NCBI GenBank assembly: GCA_965601475.1
Contig: OZ271832.1
Location: 4,464,001-4,528,000, forward strand
Length of the DNA: 64,000 nucleotides
Source: JAWPMT01 sp965601475
GTDB taxonomy: Bacteria > Bacteroidota > Bacteroidia > Cytophagales > Cyclobacteriaceae
Direction of reading: 5' to 3'
The notes under the pieces are model-generated. The model was not told where the DNA came from and did not search any database. It saw only the letters and a list, made by a program, of their open reading frames with translations. Shown piece by piece: positions 1-8,472 of the stretch (its first letter is position 1; every line of letters begins with the position of its first letter). Made by a program: the position numbers and the translations under genes.

Positions 1-2
1 CG

Positions 3-884
3 GAGGTAGCACCTGAAGGGACCGAAGAAGATCAGGAGAGCACAGTGAGACGATTTGGGCATGATACAGACCATGAAAATGAGGAAGGTGAATGGATGGA
101 CCGTGGTGCCGACCATGATGGTCACGATCATGATCATCATGGCCACAATCATGGCAACATGGGCCAGAATCATGAAGGACACCTTCATGAAGAAAGCATG
201 GATCCGGACGCAGAAGAGGATCCGCTCGAAGGATTTCTGCATAATCACGAAGACGAAGAGACGGCCACTTTCTATACGCAGACACTCAAGTCGAAATTAC
301 GCGCGGCGCTCAGCGAAATGTGGGATGCAGAACTCTACTTGAGGCTATATCAACCAGAGAAGTCACTTCCTTACCAGTATCGGGCTCATGAGTTGCTGAA
401 AGAAATCAGAAATCATGCCCGCATCTATGTGCAAAGAATAGGATTTGATCCACCATCTGTCAATGAAGCTGAAAGCCGGCTTAGCGGCGATCTTGATGAA
501 ATCCACAACAGACATTTTGAGGTGGAAGTGTTGGATGAGGATGACTATCTAAGCATTCGGAGAGCGATCAAAGTAGTTTCTGACCTACAATCAGGCGAAG
601 AGTTCATTCAGGAAATGAGGGACGATCTGGAGACGGCGGGAACATTCGTAGCCTCTTTGGTCATGGAAAACCCTGGACTGCATCTACGATTGCTGAATAG
701 ACTGCGGTCGCTTATTGATTTGCCGAAAGTGGAGTATGCGCACCTTGCTGAACTACAGCTACTTACAAGGGAGCTAACAAGCCTTCTACCTTCGGAAACT
801 CAGCAGCCCGAGGCTGTGCTCTGGGAGGAAAGCCCATACACCCAAAATTTTGTGGAACAACTATCCGATCGATTCACGCAATGA
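3..884 (+). CDS. C-terminal part of a large DUF4175-like protein (cut by left edge)
   Basis: The frame is open from the first bases of the window, so this is the end of a longer gene and the GTG at 45 is not its start. 293 residues are visible. A strongly His/Asp-rich stretch (nt about 111-188) resembles the histidine loops of metal-handling proteins. It is followed by a helical, charged region containing MWDAELYLRLYQPEKSLPY and RIYVQRIGFDPP, which I associate with the C-terminus of the large Bacteroidetes DUF4175-type proteins encoded in moxR/bat-like operons. The next gene overlaps the stop codon (ATGA), so the two are translationally coupled. The family call is from memory of the motif and is moderate. 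The role is unknown, and metal binding by the His-rich stretch is inference. Confidence 0.6.
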   Translation, partial: EVAPEGTEEDQESTVRRFGHDTDHENEEGEWMDRGADHDGHDHDHHGHNHGNMGQNHEGHLHEESMDPDAEEDPLEGFLHNHEDEETATFYTQTLKSKLRAALSEMWDAELYLRLYQPEKSLPYQYRAHELLKEIRNHARIYVQRIGFDPPSVNEAESRLSGDLDEIHNRHFEVEVLDEDDYLSIRRAIKVVSDLQSGEEFIQEMRDDLETAGTFVASLVMENPGLHLRLLNRLRSLIDLPKVEYAHLAELQLLTRELTSLLPSETQQPEAVLWEESPYTQNFVEQLSDRFTQ

Positions 885-2566
885 GTTTTCTTACACCGTT
901 GACCTGGGAGTTGTTGGTGCTCGCGCTGCTGATATTAGCCTTCGTAATTTTTTTGGATTTTCGTTACACTGGTAGGGGAGGTAGATGGATCCGATTCACA
1001 CTGACCTTCACGACCATGGCTGCTGCCATGGCGTTGTATCTACGACCTTTTTGGCTGGAAGAGGCACCCGGTGGCAAGTTGGCCATCATCACCTCCTCTA
1101 TTTCTGATAGTCTGATTACCAATCTGCAGCTTCAGGACTACGAAATGGTGAGTGACTTCCAAACATTCTCCATGGAGCAGGAAAAAATGAATGCCCAACG
1201 TTTGCTCGTAGCAGGGGTCGGATTGGCTCCATGGGAATTGGACGCATTGGAAGAGCCATTTGAGTATGTGAGAGAGCTGGAACACCATGAAGGGTTGATT
1301 GACTACACGACTAGCAACCTTGCCGTGGGGGTCAATGGGCGATTGATGCTGAAATATGCAATAAATGCCGACGCCGGCATCTTGATTCAGGGATCGGGAC
1401 TACCACCGATAGCACGAAAGATCCGGGCCAATAGCAACCTGATGGAAGTTGATTTATTGCCGCAGGTTTCTGGGAATTTAGTTTGGGAGATCGCCCTGGT
1501 TCGCGAGAAAGACACCATAGCTATCGAGAAACTTCCGGTCATGGTCAACGAAGCTCCTCAACGAAATGTCCTGGTACTCTCAGGTGCTCCATCGTTCGAA
1601 CTCAGGTTTATAAAATCATACCTGCTGTCGACAGGGTTGGGAGTGGCAGAGCGGCAACAATTGTCCCGTGATGCGGTATTCGAGGCTTTTGCCGGAATGA
1701 ATGAGGTTCCCCTGAAACGACTGGACATTGAGGTGCTTTCTTCGTTTGCAGTGGTGATCATGGATGATGTGGCTTATGCTGCCCTCAGCAACTTGGAGAA
1801 AACCGGAATTGATCGACTGTTGGCGCTGGGACGTTTGGGCCTGATCTGGTTGGGAAAAGGCGAGTATCAAGGGTACTTCGATGCCATGGAGGGAGAGATA
1901 GAGGAGGTGCTTTTTGGCCAAACTGGTAAAGATCCCGGGATTCTGTTGAAGTCCTTTCCAGTGCTGTTGCAGGGCAATCATACGCCAGTAAAACAGGGCA
2001 ATACTGTGACCGGATGGGTGGTCGACCGAGGCCTGGGTAAGGTGCTTGTGCCGAGATTTGCTGATAGCTTCAAGCTGAGACTCAAAGGCAAGGAGCGGCT
2101 ATACAACAACTTCTGGAGCAGACTTTTTGATCCGGTTTTACCGGGGTTAAACACACGAAGCGGCTTTAGATCACCTCGTTTTCCTAGGGTGAATGCACCA
2201 ACACATATCGATCTGGCGTATTCTGATTCAATTGCAGAGGTGAAGATTGGGGATGTGAGAGTAGGGATTAATCAATCGTGGTTTAGTCCAAATATGGCTA
2301 GTGTGAAATGTTGGCCTTCAAGTCGTGGATGGACAAATGTCGAATTGAACGACAGATCTATTGGTTCTTTCTTTGTATTTGACAGCGCTGATTGGGCACT
2401 CCAATATTTCGATGTAACAAGCCGCGCCAATGAAATGCAAAGTTCATTGTTGGCGACAAGTCCTGTTGAAACCAAGTACCGCAAGGCTTTCGTACCTAAA
2501 TGGCTTGCCTTTGCGGTTGTATTGTTGAGTATGGCAGGTCTTTGGCTAGAACGACGCCTGAATTAG
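881..2566 (+). CDS. Membrane-anchored periplasmic protein of the moxR/bat-type operon
   Basis: 561 residues. Two hydrophobic helices near the N-terminus (about residues 7-26 and 38-56) and one at the extreme C-terminus (about 537-556, ending WLERRLN) bracket a long soluble part that should face the periplasm. This is the architecture of BatA/VWA-like proteins encoded downstream of moxR and DUF58 genes in Bacteroidetes. I see no clear MIDAS motif, so it is not called a von Willebrand A protein. The start ATG overlaps the upstream stop by 4 nt. It is the last gene of its operon, since about 100 bp of AT-rich sequence follows. The exact function is unknown. Confidence 0.6.
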   Translation: MSFLTPLTWELLVLALLILAFVIFLDFRYTGRGGRWIRFTLTFTTMAAAMALYLRPFWLEEAPGGKLAIITSSISDSLITNLQLQDYEMVSDFQTFSMEQEKMNAQRLLVAGVGLAPWELDALEEPFEYVRELEHHEGLIDYTTSNLAVGVNGRLMLKYAINADAGILIQGSGLPPIARKIRANSNLMEVDLLPQVSGNLVWEIALVREKDTIAIEKLPVMVNEAPQRNVLVLSGAPSFELRFIKSYLLSTGLGVAERQQLSRDAVFEAFAGMNEVPLKRLDIEVLSSFAVVIMDDVAYAALSNLEKTGIDRLLALGRLGLIWLGKGEYQGYFDAMEGEIEEVLFGQTGKDPGILLKSFPVLLQGNHTPVKQGNTVTGWVVDRGLGKVLVPRFADSFKLRLKGKERLYNNFWSRLFDPVLPGLNTRSGFRSPRFPRVNAPTHIDLAYSDSIAEVKIGDVRVGINQSWFSPNMASVKCWPSSRGWTNVELNDRSIGSFFVFDSADWALQYFDVTSRANEMQSSLLATSPVETKYRKAFVPKWLAFAVVLLSMAGLWLERRLN

Positions 2567-2664
2567 AACAACTCTTGGGAAATTGAGTTAGAAGATCGTT
2601 GTGAGACGATTTCCACTGATATAAAAACAGTGAGGATTCTGATCATTCCGATTTTCTTTGCGGC

Positions 2665-4884
2665 ATGCTAATAAGGCTTTACTACGCATTTATACTCTTA
2701 GTTTCCATAGTCGGGCAAAACGTCCATGGTCAGTCGTTGCAGGCGAGATACACCAATACGCCAATTGTCATCGACGGGATACCCGAGGATACCTGGCTCA
2801 GTGCCGATTCCGCTTTCGATTTCCAACAATACTTTCCTTTCGACTCCTCCCTGGCTGAAGCCCAGACAGTGGCGAAAATCCTCTATGACGATCAGAACAT
2901 CTACATTTTGGGGATCATGTTCAATAAGCCTGGAGACCGGTCCTATGTTACTCCTTCCTTGCGACGGGATTTTCGGGGTGAAGCCAATGACAGCTTTACG
3001 GTCATTTTTGATCCGTTTAAGGATCACACCAATGGCACTCTATTCGGCATAAATCCCTTCGGCGTACGTAGGGAGGGTTTGATCGTGAATGGTGGTAGTG
3101 GCAATGGCGCATTTAGTCTCGATTGGGACAACAAATGGCGGGGACAGGCACGCCAGTATGACGGATATTGGCTGGCAGAAATGGCCATTCCCTTCAAGAC
3201 CTTGCGCTTTGCGGCGGATCAGGATAGTTGGTACATCAACTTCTACCGGGTAGATAGTGAATACGCTGAACGGTCCACATGGAGCCCAATCCAAAGGAAT
3301 TTCTCCATCATCAACATGGCCACCCACAGAACGTTGTACTGGGATCAACCAACGAAAAAACCAGGGCTGAATGCCTCTGTTATCCCTTACGTCGCGGCGA
3401 ATTCGGATACCGATTTTTTGGAGGAAGGGCAAGATGATAGCGGCCTGGCCGCAGGTGTGGACCTCAAATACGCCGTAACCCCGGGTCTCAATCTGGACGT
3501 GACCATCAATCCGGACTTTTCGCAGGTGGAAGTTGACCAACAGGTCACCAATCTGGACCGCTTTGAGATCTTCTTCCCAGAGCGGAGACAGTTTTTTCTC
3601 GAGAATGCCGATCTCTTCGCCAATTTCGGCAACAGAGGCACACGGCCCTTCTTCACCCGAAGAATTGGCGTAGCTGTAGATACTGCCACGGGTCAGAATA
3701 TCCAGAATACCATTCCGGCTGGGATTCGATTGAGTGGAAAAGCGAATGAATCTCTGAGAATAGGTGTCCTTTCCATGCAAGCTGCCGATGATGAAGCCAA
3801 CGGCCTGCCCTCATACAACTTCTCTGTGCTGACAGCTCAACAAAAGGTATTTACCCGATCCAACATCAATTTCCTGGTCGTAAACAAAGAGACCTTCGAC
3901 AGTGAATCGGGATTTGATAACATGGAGTTTTCGCGTTTCAATCGAACTTTTGGATCTGATTTCAATCTGGCGTCGGCAGACAATCGCTGGAATGGAAAGA
4001 TATTTTATCACCACTCCGTATCTGAAGACCAGCAAGATGACCCCTTCGCGACAGGTATGTTTCTCAACTACAGCAACTATGCGCTTTCCGTCGACGTGTT
4101 CTCACAGATGGTTGGATCCGGATACAATCCAGAGGCTGGATTCGTCCGCCGCACAGACATCCGCCAATTGGCATCAACCACGCGCTATAGCTTCTTCCCG
4201 AGCCGTGGGAAAATCCAAAGTCACGGCCCTGGTTTTGACTTCGATATGGTCGGAAATAGCACCTATGGTTTCCTCGATTGGGATGTCAACATTCTCTATG
4301 ATATCAGGTGGAGGTCAACTGCGAGGTATTCCATGAGATTGAGGAGGCAGTACACCTACCTGTTCGAACCTTTTGATCCCTCGCAAAGCGACGGAGAAGA
4401 GCTGGCCGCTGATACTGACTATCGCAACTTTCAAATCATAGCCAGCTACACCTCTGATGCTCGCCGAAAGTTCTTCTATGAGCTACGGACCAGGTCAGGG
4501 CAATATTTTAATGGTGAAAGGTGGAATCTGACTGGCTCAGTTGGATACCGATATCAGCCACTTGGGTTTACAACAGTTGATTTCAATGTCAACCGAATTA
4601 TCCTACCTGAGCCTTTGGAGACGGTCACGCTACTATTGATTGGACCACGGGTAGATTTGACCCTGAGGAAGAATCTGTTTCTGACTACCTTCCTGCAGTA
4701 CAATAGTCAAATCGAAAACCTGAATATCAATACCCGCCTGCAGTGGCGTTTTGCCCCGGTATCAGATATCTTTTTCGTGTACACAGACAATTACTTTGCC
4801 TTCCAGGATGAGGGGTTTGTGCGGTTTGGTGGACCCAAGACCAGGGCCCTTACCTTCAAGGCGACCTATTGGTTCAATCTGTGA
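2665..4884 (+). CDS. DUF5916-like outer-membrane protein with CBM9-like N-domain
   Basis: 739 residues. A signal peptide (about residues 1-22, ending VHG-Q) is followed by a family 9 carbohydrate-binding/DOMON-like beta-sandwich (about 25-225, beginning PIVIDGIPEDTWLSADSAF). The rest is beta-strand-rich, with DFSQVEVDQQVTNLDRFEIF followed by the FPERRQFFLEN segment that I associate with DUF5916 proteins. It ends in an aromatic outer-membrane signature (TYWFNL). Members are usually predicted as outer-membrane barrels of unknown substrate. A hydrolase or carbohydrate function has not been shown. It is a single-gene unit: the gene to its left ends 98 bp away and the gene to its right is convergent. 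Confidence 0.75.
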   Translation: MLIRLYYAFILLVSIVGQNVHGQSLQARYTNTPIVIDGIPEDTWLSADSAFDFQQYFPFDSSLAEAQTVAKILYDDQNIYILGIMFNKPGDRSYVTPSLRRDFRGEANDSFTVIFDPFKDHTNGTLFGINPFGVRREGLIVNGGSGNGAFSLDWDNKWRGQARQYDGYWLAEMAIPFKTLRFAADQDSWYINFYRVDSEYAERSTWSPIQRNFSIINMATHRTLYWDQPTKKPGLNASVIPYVAANSDTDFLEEGQDDSGLAAGVDLKYAVTPGLNLDVTINPDFSQVEVDQQVTNLDRFEIFFPERRQFFLENADLFANFGNRGTRPFFTRRIGVAVDTATGQNIQNTIPAGIRLSGKANESLRIGVLSMQAADDEANGLPSYNFSVLTAQQKVFTRSNINFLVVNKETFDSESGFDNMEFSRFNRTFGSDFNLASADNRWNGKIFYHHSVSEDQQDDPFATGMFLNYSNYALSVDVFSQMVGSGYNPEAGFVRRTDIRQLASTTRYSFFPSRGKIQSHGPGFDFDMVGNSTYGFLDWDVNILYDIRWRSTARYSMRLRRQYTYLFEPFDPSQSDGEELAADTDYRNFQIIASYTSDARRKFFYELRTRSGQYFNGERWNLTGSVGYRYQPLGFTTVDFNVNRIILPEPLETVTLLLIGPRVDLTLRKNLFLTTFLQYNSQIENLNINTRLQWRFAPVSDIFFVYTDNYFAFQDEGFVRFGGPKTRALTFKATYWFNL

Positions 4885-4893
4885 TTTGAGGAG

Positions 4894-5805
4894 TCAGATA
4901 TAGTCCACGATCATGAGGATGGCCAACGCTGTTTCCGCATCTCCATCTTCCAGGTAGCGCTTGCCAAGATGGTGCAACCCGTCTTTGATGAGGTCCCTTT
5001 GATTCTCATGCTCCAGAAAAATCTCCTTGACCTCCATTGACTCTTTCGAGTGAAAGATCGTAGCTTCAGATGGGAGCTCTTTCACATTGCCGAGACGTCC
5101 CATATTGTTGGCACTTAGGATGTTACTGTTGCGAATGCTCTGTGATAGCATGTCTACCCCAATACCTCTCATAGATAGTGGTTTTGGGATTTCGAACAGG
5201 CATTCAGGTTTGGCCCTGATGTACCAGTTCTCTCCCATTCTTCCAACAAAGTCCAATTTTTTTGAATCGGGAAGGCCATCCTCCTTCAGATATGCTTCTT
5301 TGAAGTGCATGCGCTTCACCTCAGCGATGATCAGGTTCCCTGCTCCACCTTCTTCTCCCAGCGTGATGACATCGTTGACTGTGCACTCGAAGGATATCGG
5401 TGCCTCGCCCACTCGAGGGGGTTGTATGTAGTCGGAATCTACTGGGGTTAGACCGGCCTTGATGAACTCATTTACATCCTTATCATATTCGGTACTTGCC
5501 AGGGACATCTTTTCTACCAGATCGTAGGTCACTATATTGATCACAACCTCACGGACTTGCATGATATTGTTATAAGTATCCTTCTGCGTGCTGTCCCTTC
5601 CCCGCCTTGAAGGAGAGAAGATCATGATGGGTGGATTGGAGGAGAACACATTGAAGAAGCTAAAGGGGCTCAGGTTGACATTACCATCCTTATCCACTGT
5701 ACTGGCAAAAGCGATAGGCCTTGGTGCTACAGATGCCAGTAAGTAAGCATGTCTTCTTTGTTGGTCCAGTGAGCTGGGGTCGAGCGATATTGAATGGTCT
5801 TCCAA
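4894..5805 (-). CDS. Flavin reductase-like (FMN-binding split barrel) protein
   Basis: 303 residues. The N-terminal 200 residues show the flavin-reductase-like split barrel: LASVAPRPIAFASTVDKDGN, then NLSPFSFFNVFSSNPPIMIF, typical of the FMN-binding part. A C-terminal extension of about 90 residues, mostly helical, is not part of the basic domain. The gene lies 8 bp downstream of fahA on the same strand, so it is probably co-transcribed with the homogentisate pathway. Proteins of this family are often found next to hmgA and fahA in Bacteroidetes, but their role in the pathway is not established. It may supply reduced flavin or act as an oxidoreductase itself. Confidence 0.8.
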   Translation of the reverse strand: MEDHSISLDPSSLDQQRRHAYLLASVAPRPIAFASTVDKDGNVNLSPFSFFNVFSSNPPIMIFSPSRRGRDSTQKDTYNNIMQVREVVINIVTYDLVEKMSLASTEYDKDVNEFIKAGLTPVDSDYIQPPRVGEAPISFECTVNDVITLGEEGGAGNLIIAEVKRMHFKEAYLKEDGLPDSKKLDFVGRMGENWYIRAKPECLFEIPKPLSMRGIGVDMLSQSIRNSNILSANNMGRLGNVKELPSEATIFHSKESMEVKEIFLEHENQRDLIKDGLHHLGKRYLEDGDAETALAILMIVDYI

Positions 5806-5813
5806 GGGTATTT

Positions 5814-7055
5814 CTAGTTAGCAGGCAAAACTTGGGTAATAACTTCTCCAAATCCAACTCTTGTGTCTCCTTTTTTGGCAAAACCCCTCATTGAAATGGT
5901 ATCACCATCCTCAATGAAGGTTCGGGTTGCGCCATTCTTTAACTGGATCGGATTTTTGCCACCCCAACTCAGCTCCAGCATTGAACCGAATGAGTTGGTT
6001 GTGGGTCCGCTTATGGTGCCTGAAGCCATCAGGTCACCCACATTGATATTGCAACCATTCATGGTATGGTGGGTAAGTTGCTGAGCCATGTTCCAGTACA
6101 TATACTTGAAGTTGGACTCACAAAGCAGATTGTCCTGTGCGTTTTCAGGTTGTATCGAGACCTGCAGGTCAATGTCAAGATTTCTTGGTCCTTCGTACTG
6201 CAGATAGGGTAGAACACTGGGTGTTTGCGAAGGTCCTGCCACTCGATAGGGTTCCAGTGCTTCCATGGTTACAATCCAGGGTGAGACCGACGAAGCAAAG
6301 CTCTTGGCTAGAAAAGGACCCAGGGGAACGTATTCCCACTTCTGCACGTCCCGCGCTGACCAGTCGTTGAAAAGCACCATCCCGAAAATGTGTTCTTCGG
6401 CATTGGCCGTCGTCAAGGTTTGACCCAGGGCTGTAGGTTTTCCGACAATAAAGGCCATTTCCAGTTCAAAGTCCAATCGCTTGGTAGGAGAGTGTACCGG
6501 CGGGCCTTCAACAGGTTTCAATTGACCATAGGGCCTGTGAATAGGCGTGCCCGAAGGGATAATAGAAGAGGCACGACCATGGTAACCCACGGGAATGTGC
6601 TTCCAATTGGGTAATAGGGCATTATCCGGATCTCTAAACATCTTCCCGACATTGGTGGCGTGTTCGATGCTTGAATAGAAATCAGTGTAGTCGCCGACTT
6701 TCACTGGTAAATGCATCTTCACACTGCCCATATCCACAAAAACATTGTCAGCCGACCTGAGGTGGGAGTTTTCGTTGCAGAGTTCAGCCTGTATCACCTC
6801 CCTGACCGCATTGGTCGTCTCTTTTCCCAAGGCGATGAAGTCGTTGAGAAATTCATTTTCCAATACCTTGTCCGGTAGCTGGAGATCTTGGAAAATCCCC
6901 AGTCGTTTGACCCCGGGAAGGTCGATAACCTTTTTTCCTATTGCGACCCCGATTCTCTTGGGTTCGTTGTTTACAGAGAAAATACCAAAGGGTAAATTAT
7001 GTATGGAGAAGTCACTATCTGCTTCAACAGGTAGCCAACAATTCATGGTGTTCAT
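5814..7055 (-). CDS. fahA: Fumarylacetoacetase
   Basis: 413 residues, the usual length for FAH. It hydrolyses fumarylacetoacetate to fumarate and acetoacetate, the last step of tyrosine/homogentisate breakdown (cytosolic). The metal and catalytic motifs are visible: DYTDFYSSIEHATNVG (Asp ligand and catalytic His), DFELEMAFIVG (Glu ligands) and LFNDWSARDVQKWEYVPLGP (Asp ligand). The C-terminal GSMLELSWGG and DGDTISMRGF match the family core. The start at 7055 sits 1 bp after the hmgA stop, and a second Met three codons in (MNCWLP) is an alternative. It is co-transcribed with hmgA upstream and the flavin-reductase-like gene downstream. Confidence 0.95.
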   Translation of the reverse strand: MNTMNCWLPVEADSDFSIHNLPFGIFSVNNEPKRIGVAIGKKVIDLPGVKRLGIFQDLQLPDKVLENEFLNDFIALGKETTNAVREVIQAELCNENSHLRSADNVFVDMGSVKMHLPVKVGDYTDFYSSIEHATNVGKMFRDPDNALLPNWKHIPVGYHGRASSIIPSGTPIHRPYGQLKPVEGPPVHSPTKRLDFELEMAFIVGKPTALGQTLTTANAEEHIFGMVLFNDWSARDVQKWEYVPLGPFLAKSFASSVSPWIVTMEALEPYRVAGPSQTPSVLPYLQYEGPRNLDIDLQVSIQPENAQDNLLCESNFKYMYWNMAQQLTHHTMNGCNINVGDLMASGTISGPTTNSFGSMLELSWGGKNPIQLKNGATRTFIEDGDTISMRGFAKKGDTRVGFGEVITQVLPAN

Positions 7056-7056
7056 A

Positions 7057-8223
7057 TTAGTTTTTAGGGTCTAACCAGGATTGGTAGTAGGTGCCATCAT
7101 CAAGAGCGATTGCTTGCTCTGTCAGGCTTAGTGGCTTGAAGGTATCTATCATGACCGCCAGTTCGGCCGTTTCTTTCTGTCCAATACTTCGTTCATATGC
7201 CCCAGGGTGTGGCCCGTGCGGGATGCCCGCCGGATGGAGCGACATGTATCCTTTCTCTACATGATTCCGGCTCATAAAATCTCCATCGACATAGTAGAGG
7301 AGTTCATCGCTATCGATGTTGGAATGGTTGTAGGGTGCAGGTATCGCCTTGGGGTGATAATCGTAAAGCCTGGGGCAGAAGGAGCAGACCACGAAGGCCG
7401 AGGTTTCGAAGGTCTGGTGCACAGGTGGTGGCTGGTGTACTCGTCCGGTAATAGGTTCGAAGTTGTGTATGGAGAATCCATAGGGAAAGTTGTAGCCATC
7501 CCAACCCACCACATCAAAAGGGTGAGCGGCATATACCAGCTGGTGAAGCATACCTTGCTTCTTGATCTTCAACAGAAACTCACCTTTTTCATCAATCGTG
7601 GGCAGATCTTGTGGCAGTTTGTAGTCGCGCTCACAAAAAGGTGAATGCTCAAGCATTTGACCAAACCAGTTGCGATATCGTTTCGGGGTGTAAATAGGAT
7701 GAAAGGACTCGGAAATGAGCAGACGATTGTCTTCTGTGTCAAATTCGATTTGGTAGATCATTCCCCGAGGTATGACCAAATAGTCGCCGTACTCAAAAGG
7801 AATGTCGCCCAGGAAGGTCTTGAGTGTACCCGAACCTTGATGCACAAAGAGAAGCTCGTCGGCATCGGTGTTCTTGTAGAAATAATCCTTGATGGAATGC
7901 CGGGGAGCTGCTACAGAAATGATGATATCGCTGTTGACGAGTAGCGGAACCCTGCTTTCCAGGTAATCATCTTGCGGCTTGGCTTCAAATCCCCTCAGCA
8001 TCCTGCTGGTTAGGTTTTTCTCAACTGCGATCTTGGGCGAAAGGTCCAGGGCCTCCAATACCTCTCGTACCATGGTAGGGCGATTGACATGGTACAACAA
8101 TGAGGACATCCCGTCGAATCCAATAGTACCAAACAATTGCTCATAGTACAAACCACCACCGGGCTTCTCGAAAATCGTGTGTCTTTTAGGAGGTATTTTT
8201 CCGAGCTTGTGATAGATGGGCAT
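7057..8223 (-). CDS. hmgA: Homogentisate 1,2-dioxygenase
   Basis: 388 residues from the chosen start MPIYHKLGKIPPKRHTIF. The open frame continues 63 codons further, but that part is Cys/Phe-rich, unlike the family, and would cover the putative control region. The enzyme opens the aromatic ring of homogentisate to maleylacetoacetate using Fe(II) and O2. The cupin core and iron-site region are visible near the C-terminus (HPAGIPHGPHPGAYE), together with GTIGFDGMSSLLYHVNRPT at the N-terminus. It is the first gene of the hmgA-fahA-flavin reductase operon. No 4-hydroxyphenylpyruvate dioxygenase gene is in the window, so the upstream step is encoded elsewhere. Palindromic sites lie 48-135 bp upstream. 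Confidence 0.95.
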   Translation of the reverse strand: MPIYHKLGKIPPKRHTIFEKPGGGLYYEQLFGTIGFDGMSSLLYHVNRPTMVREVLEALDLSPKIAVEKNLTSRMLRGFEAKPQDDYLESRVPLLVNSDIIISVAAPRHSIKDYFYKNTDADELLFVHQGSGTLKTFLGDIPFEYGDYLVIPRGMIYQIEFDTEDNRLLISESFHPIYTPKRYRNWFGQMLEHSPFCERDYKLPQDLPTIDEKGEFLLKIKKQGMLHQLVYAAHPFDVVGWDGYNFPYGFSIHNFEPITGRVHQPPPVHQTFETSAFVVCSFCPRLYDYHPKAIPAPYNHSNIDSDELLYYVDGDFMSRNHVEKGYMSLHPAGIPHGPHPGAYERSIGQKETAELAVMIDTFKPLSLTEQAIALDDGTYYQSWLDPKN

Positions 8224-8270
8224 GGGCTTTGGATTTTGGGTAAAACTAGAAAAATAACAGCTCAAAATAG

Positions 8271-8282
8271 TTGTCATGACAA
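8271..8282. promoter_or_regulatory. Perfect 12-bp palindrome upstream of hmgA
   Basis: TTGTCATGACAA is a perfect palindrome centred about 53 bp upstream of the hmgA start, in an otherwise AT-rich stretch. Its position fits a promoter-overlapping operator. No regulator is identified. Confidence 0.35.
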
Positions 8283-8338
8283 ATAAAATAGCTGAAAATG
8301 ACCATTTCTGACGGGTTTTGGGTACGTGAGTCAAGAAA

Positions 8339-8358
8339 AATACCCAGAATTGGGTATT
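8339..8358. promoter_or_regulatory. Inverted repeat, candidate operator of the homogentisate operon
   Basis: AATACCCA and TGGGTATT form a perfect 8-bp inverted repeat with a 4-bp spacer (GAAT). The half-site recurs as TTTTGGGTA at 8234-8242 and 8316-8324, so three related sites lie within 125 bp of the hmgA start. This is the pattern expected of a dimeric regulator with auxiliary sites. A binding role is inference. Confidence 0.4.
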
Positions 8359-8442
8359 GTGGTGCGTAGGGCAGATATCTACTTTTGAATTGTGGCATTT
8401 GCTACACAACAACTAGAGCTTTCTAGCTTTACGCCGCCTGTG

Positions 8443-8470
8443 AAGACCCTTCCAAATTGGTAAGGGTCTT
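8443..8470. terminator. Stem-loop after the ATP-grasp gene
   Basis: AAGACCCTT (8443-8451) pairs perfectly with AAGGGTCTT (8462-8470). The stem lies directly beyond the stop codon of the leftward ATP-grasp gene. There is no clear U-tract on that strand, so termination strength is uncertain. It separates this transcript from the hmgA control region. Confidence 0.5.
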
Positions 8471-8472
8471 TC

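Noticed and set aside
3040..3780. 246-codon minus-strand frame
   Set aside because: Shadow of the DUF5916-like gene; no family signatures and no start context.
8224..8412. 63-codon N-terminal extension of homogentisate dioxygenase
   Set aside because: Unlike the family, rich in Cys and Phe, and it covers the palindromic control sites; the ATG at 8223 gives the usual N-terminus.
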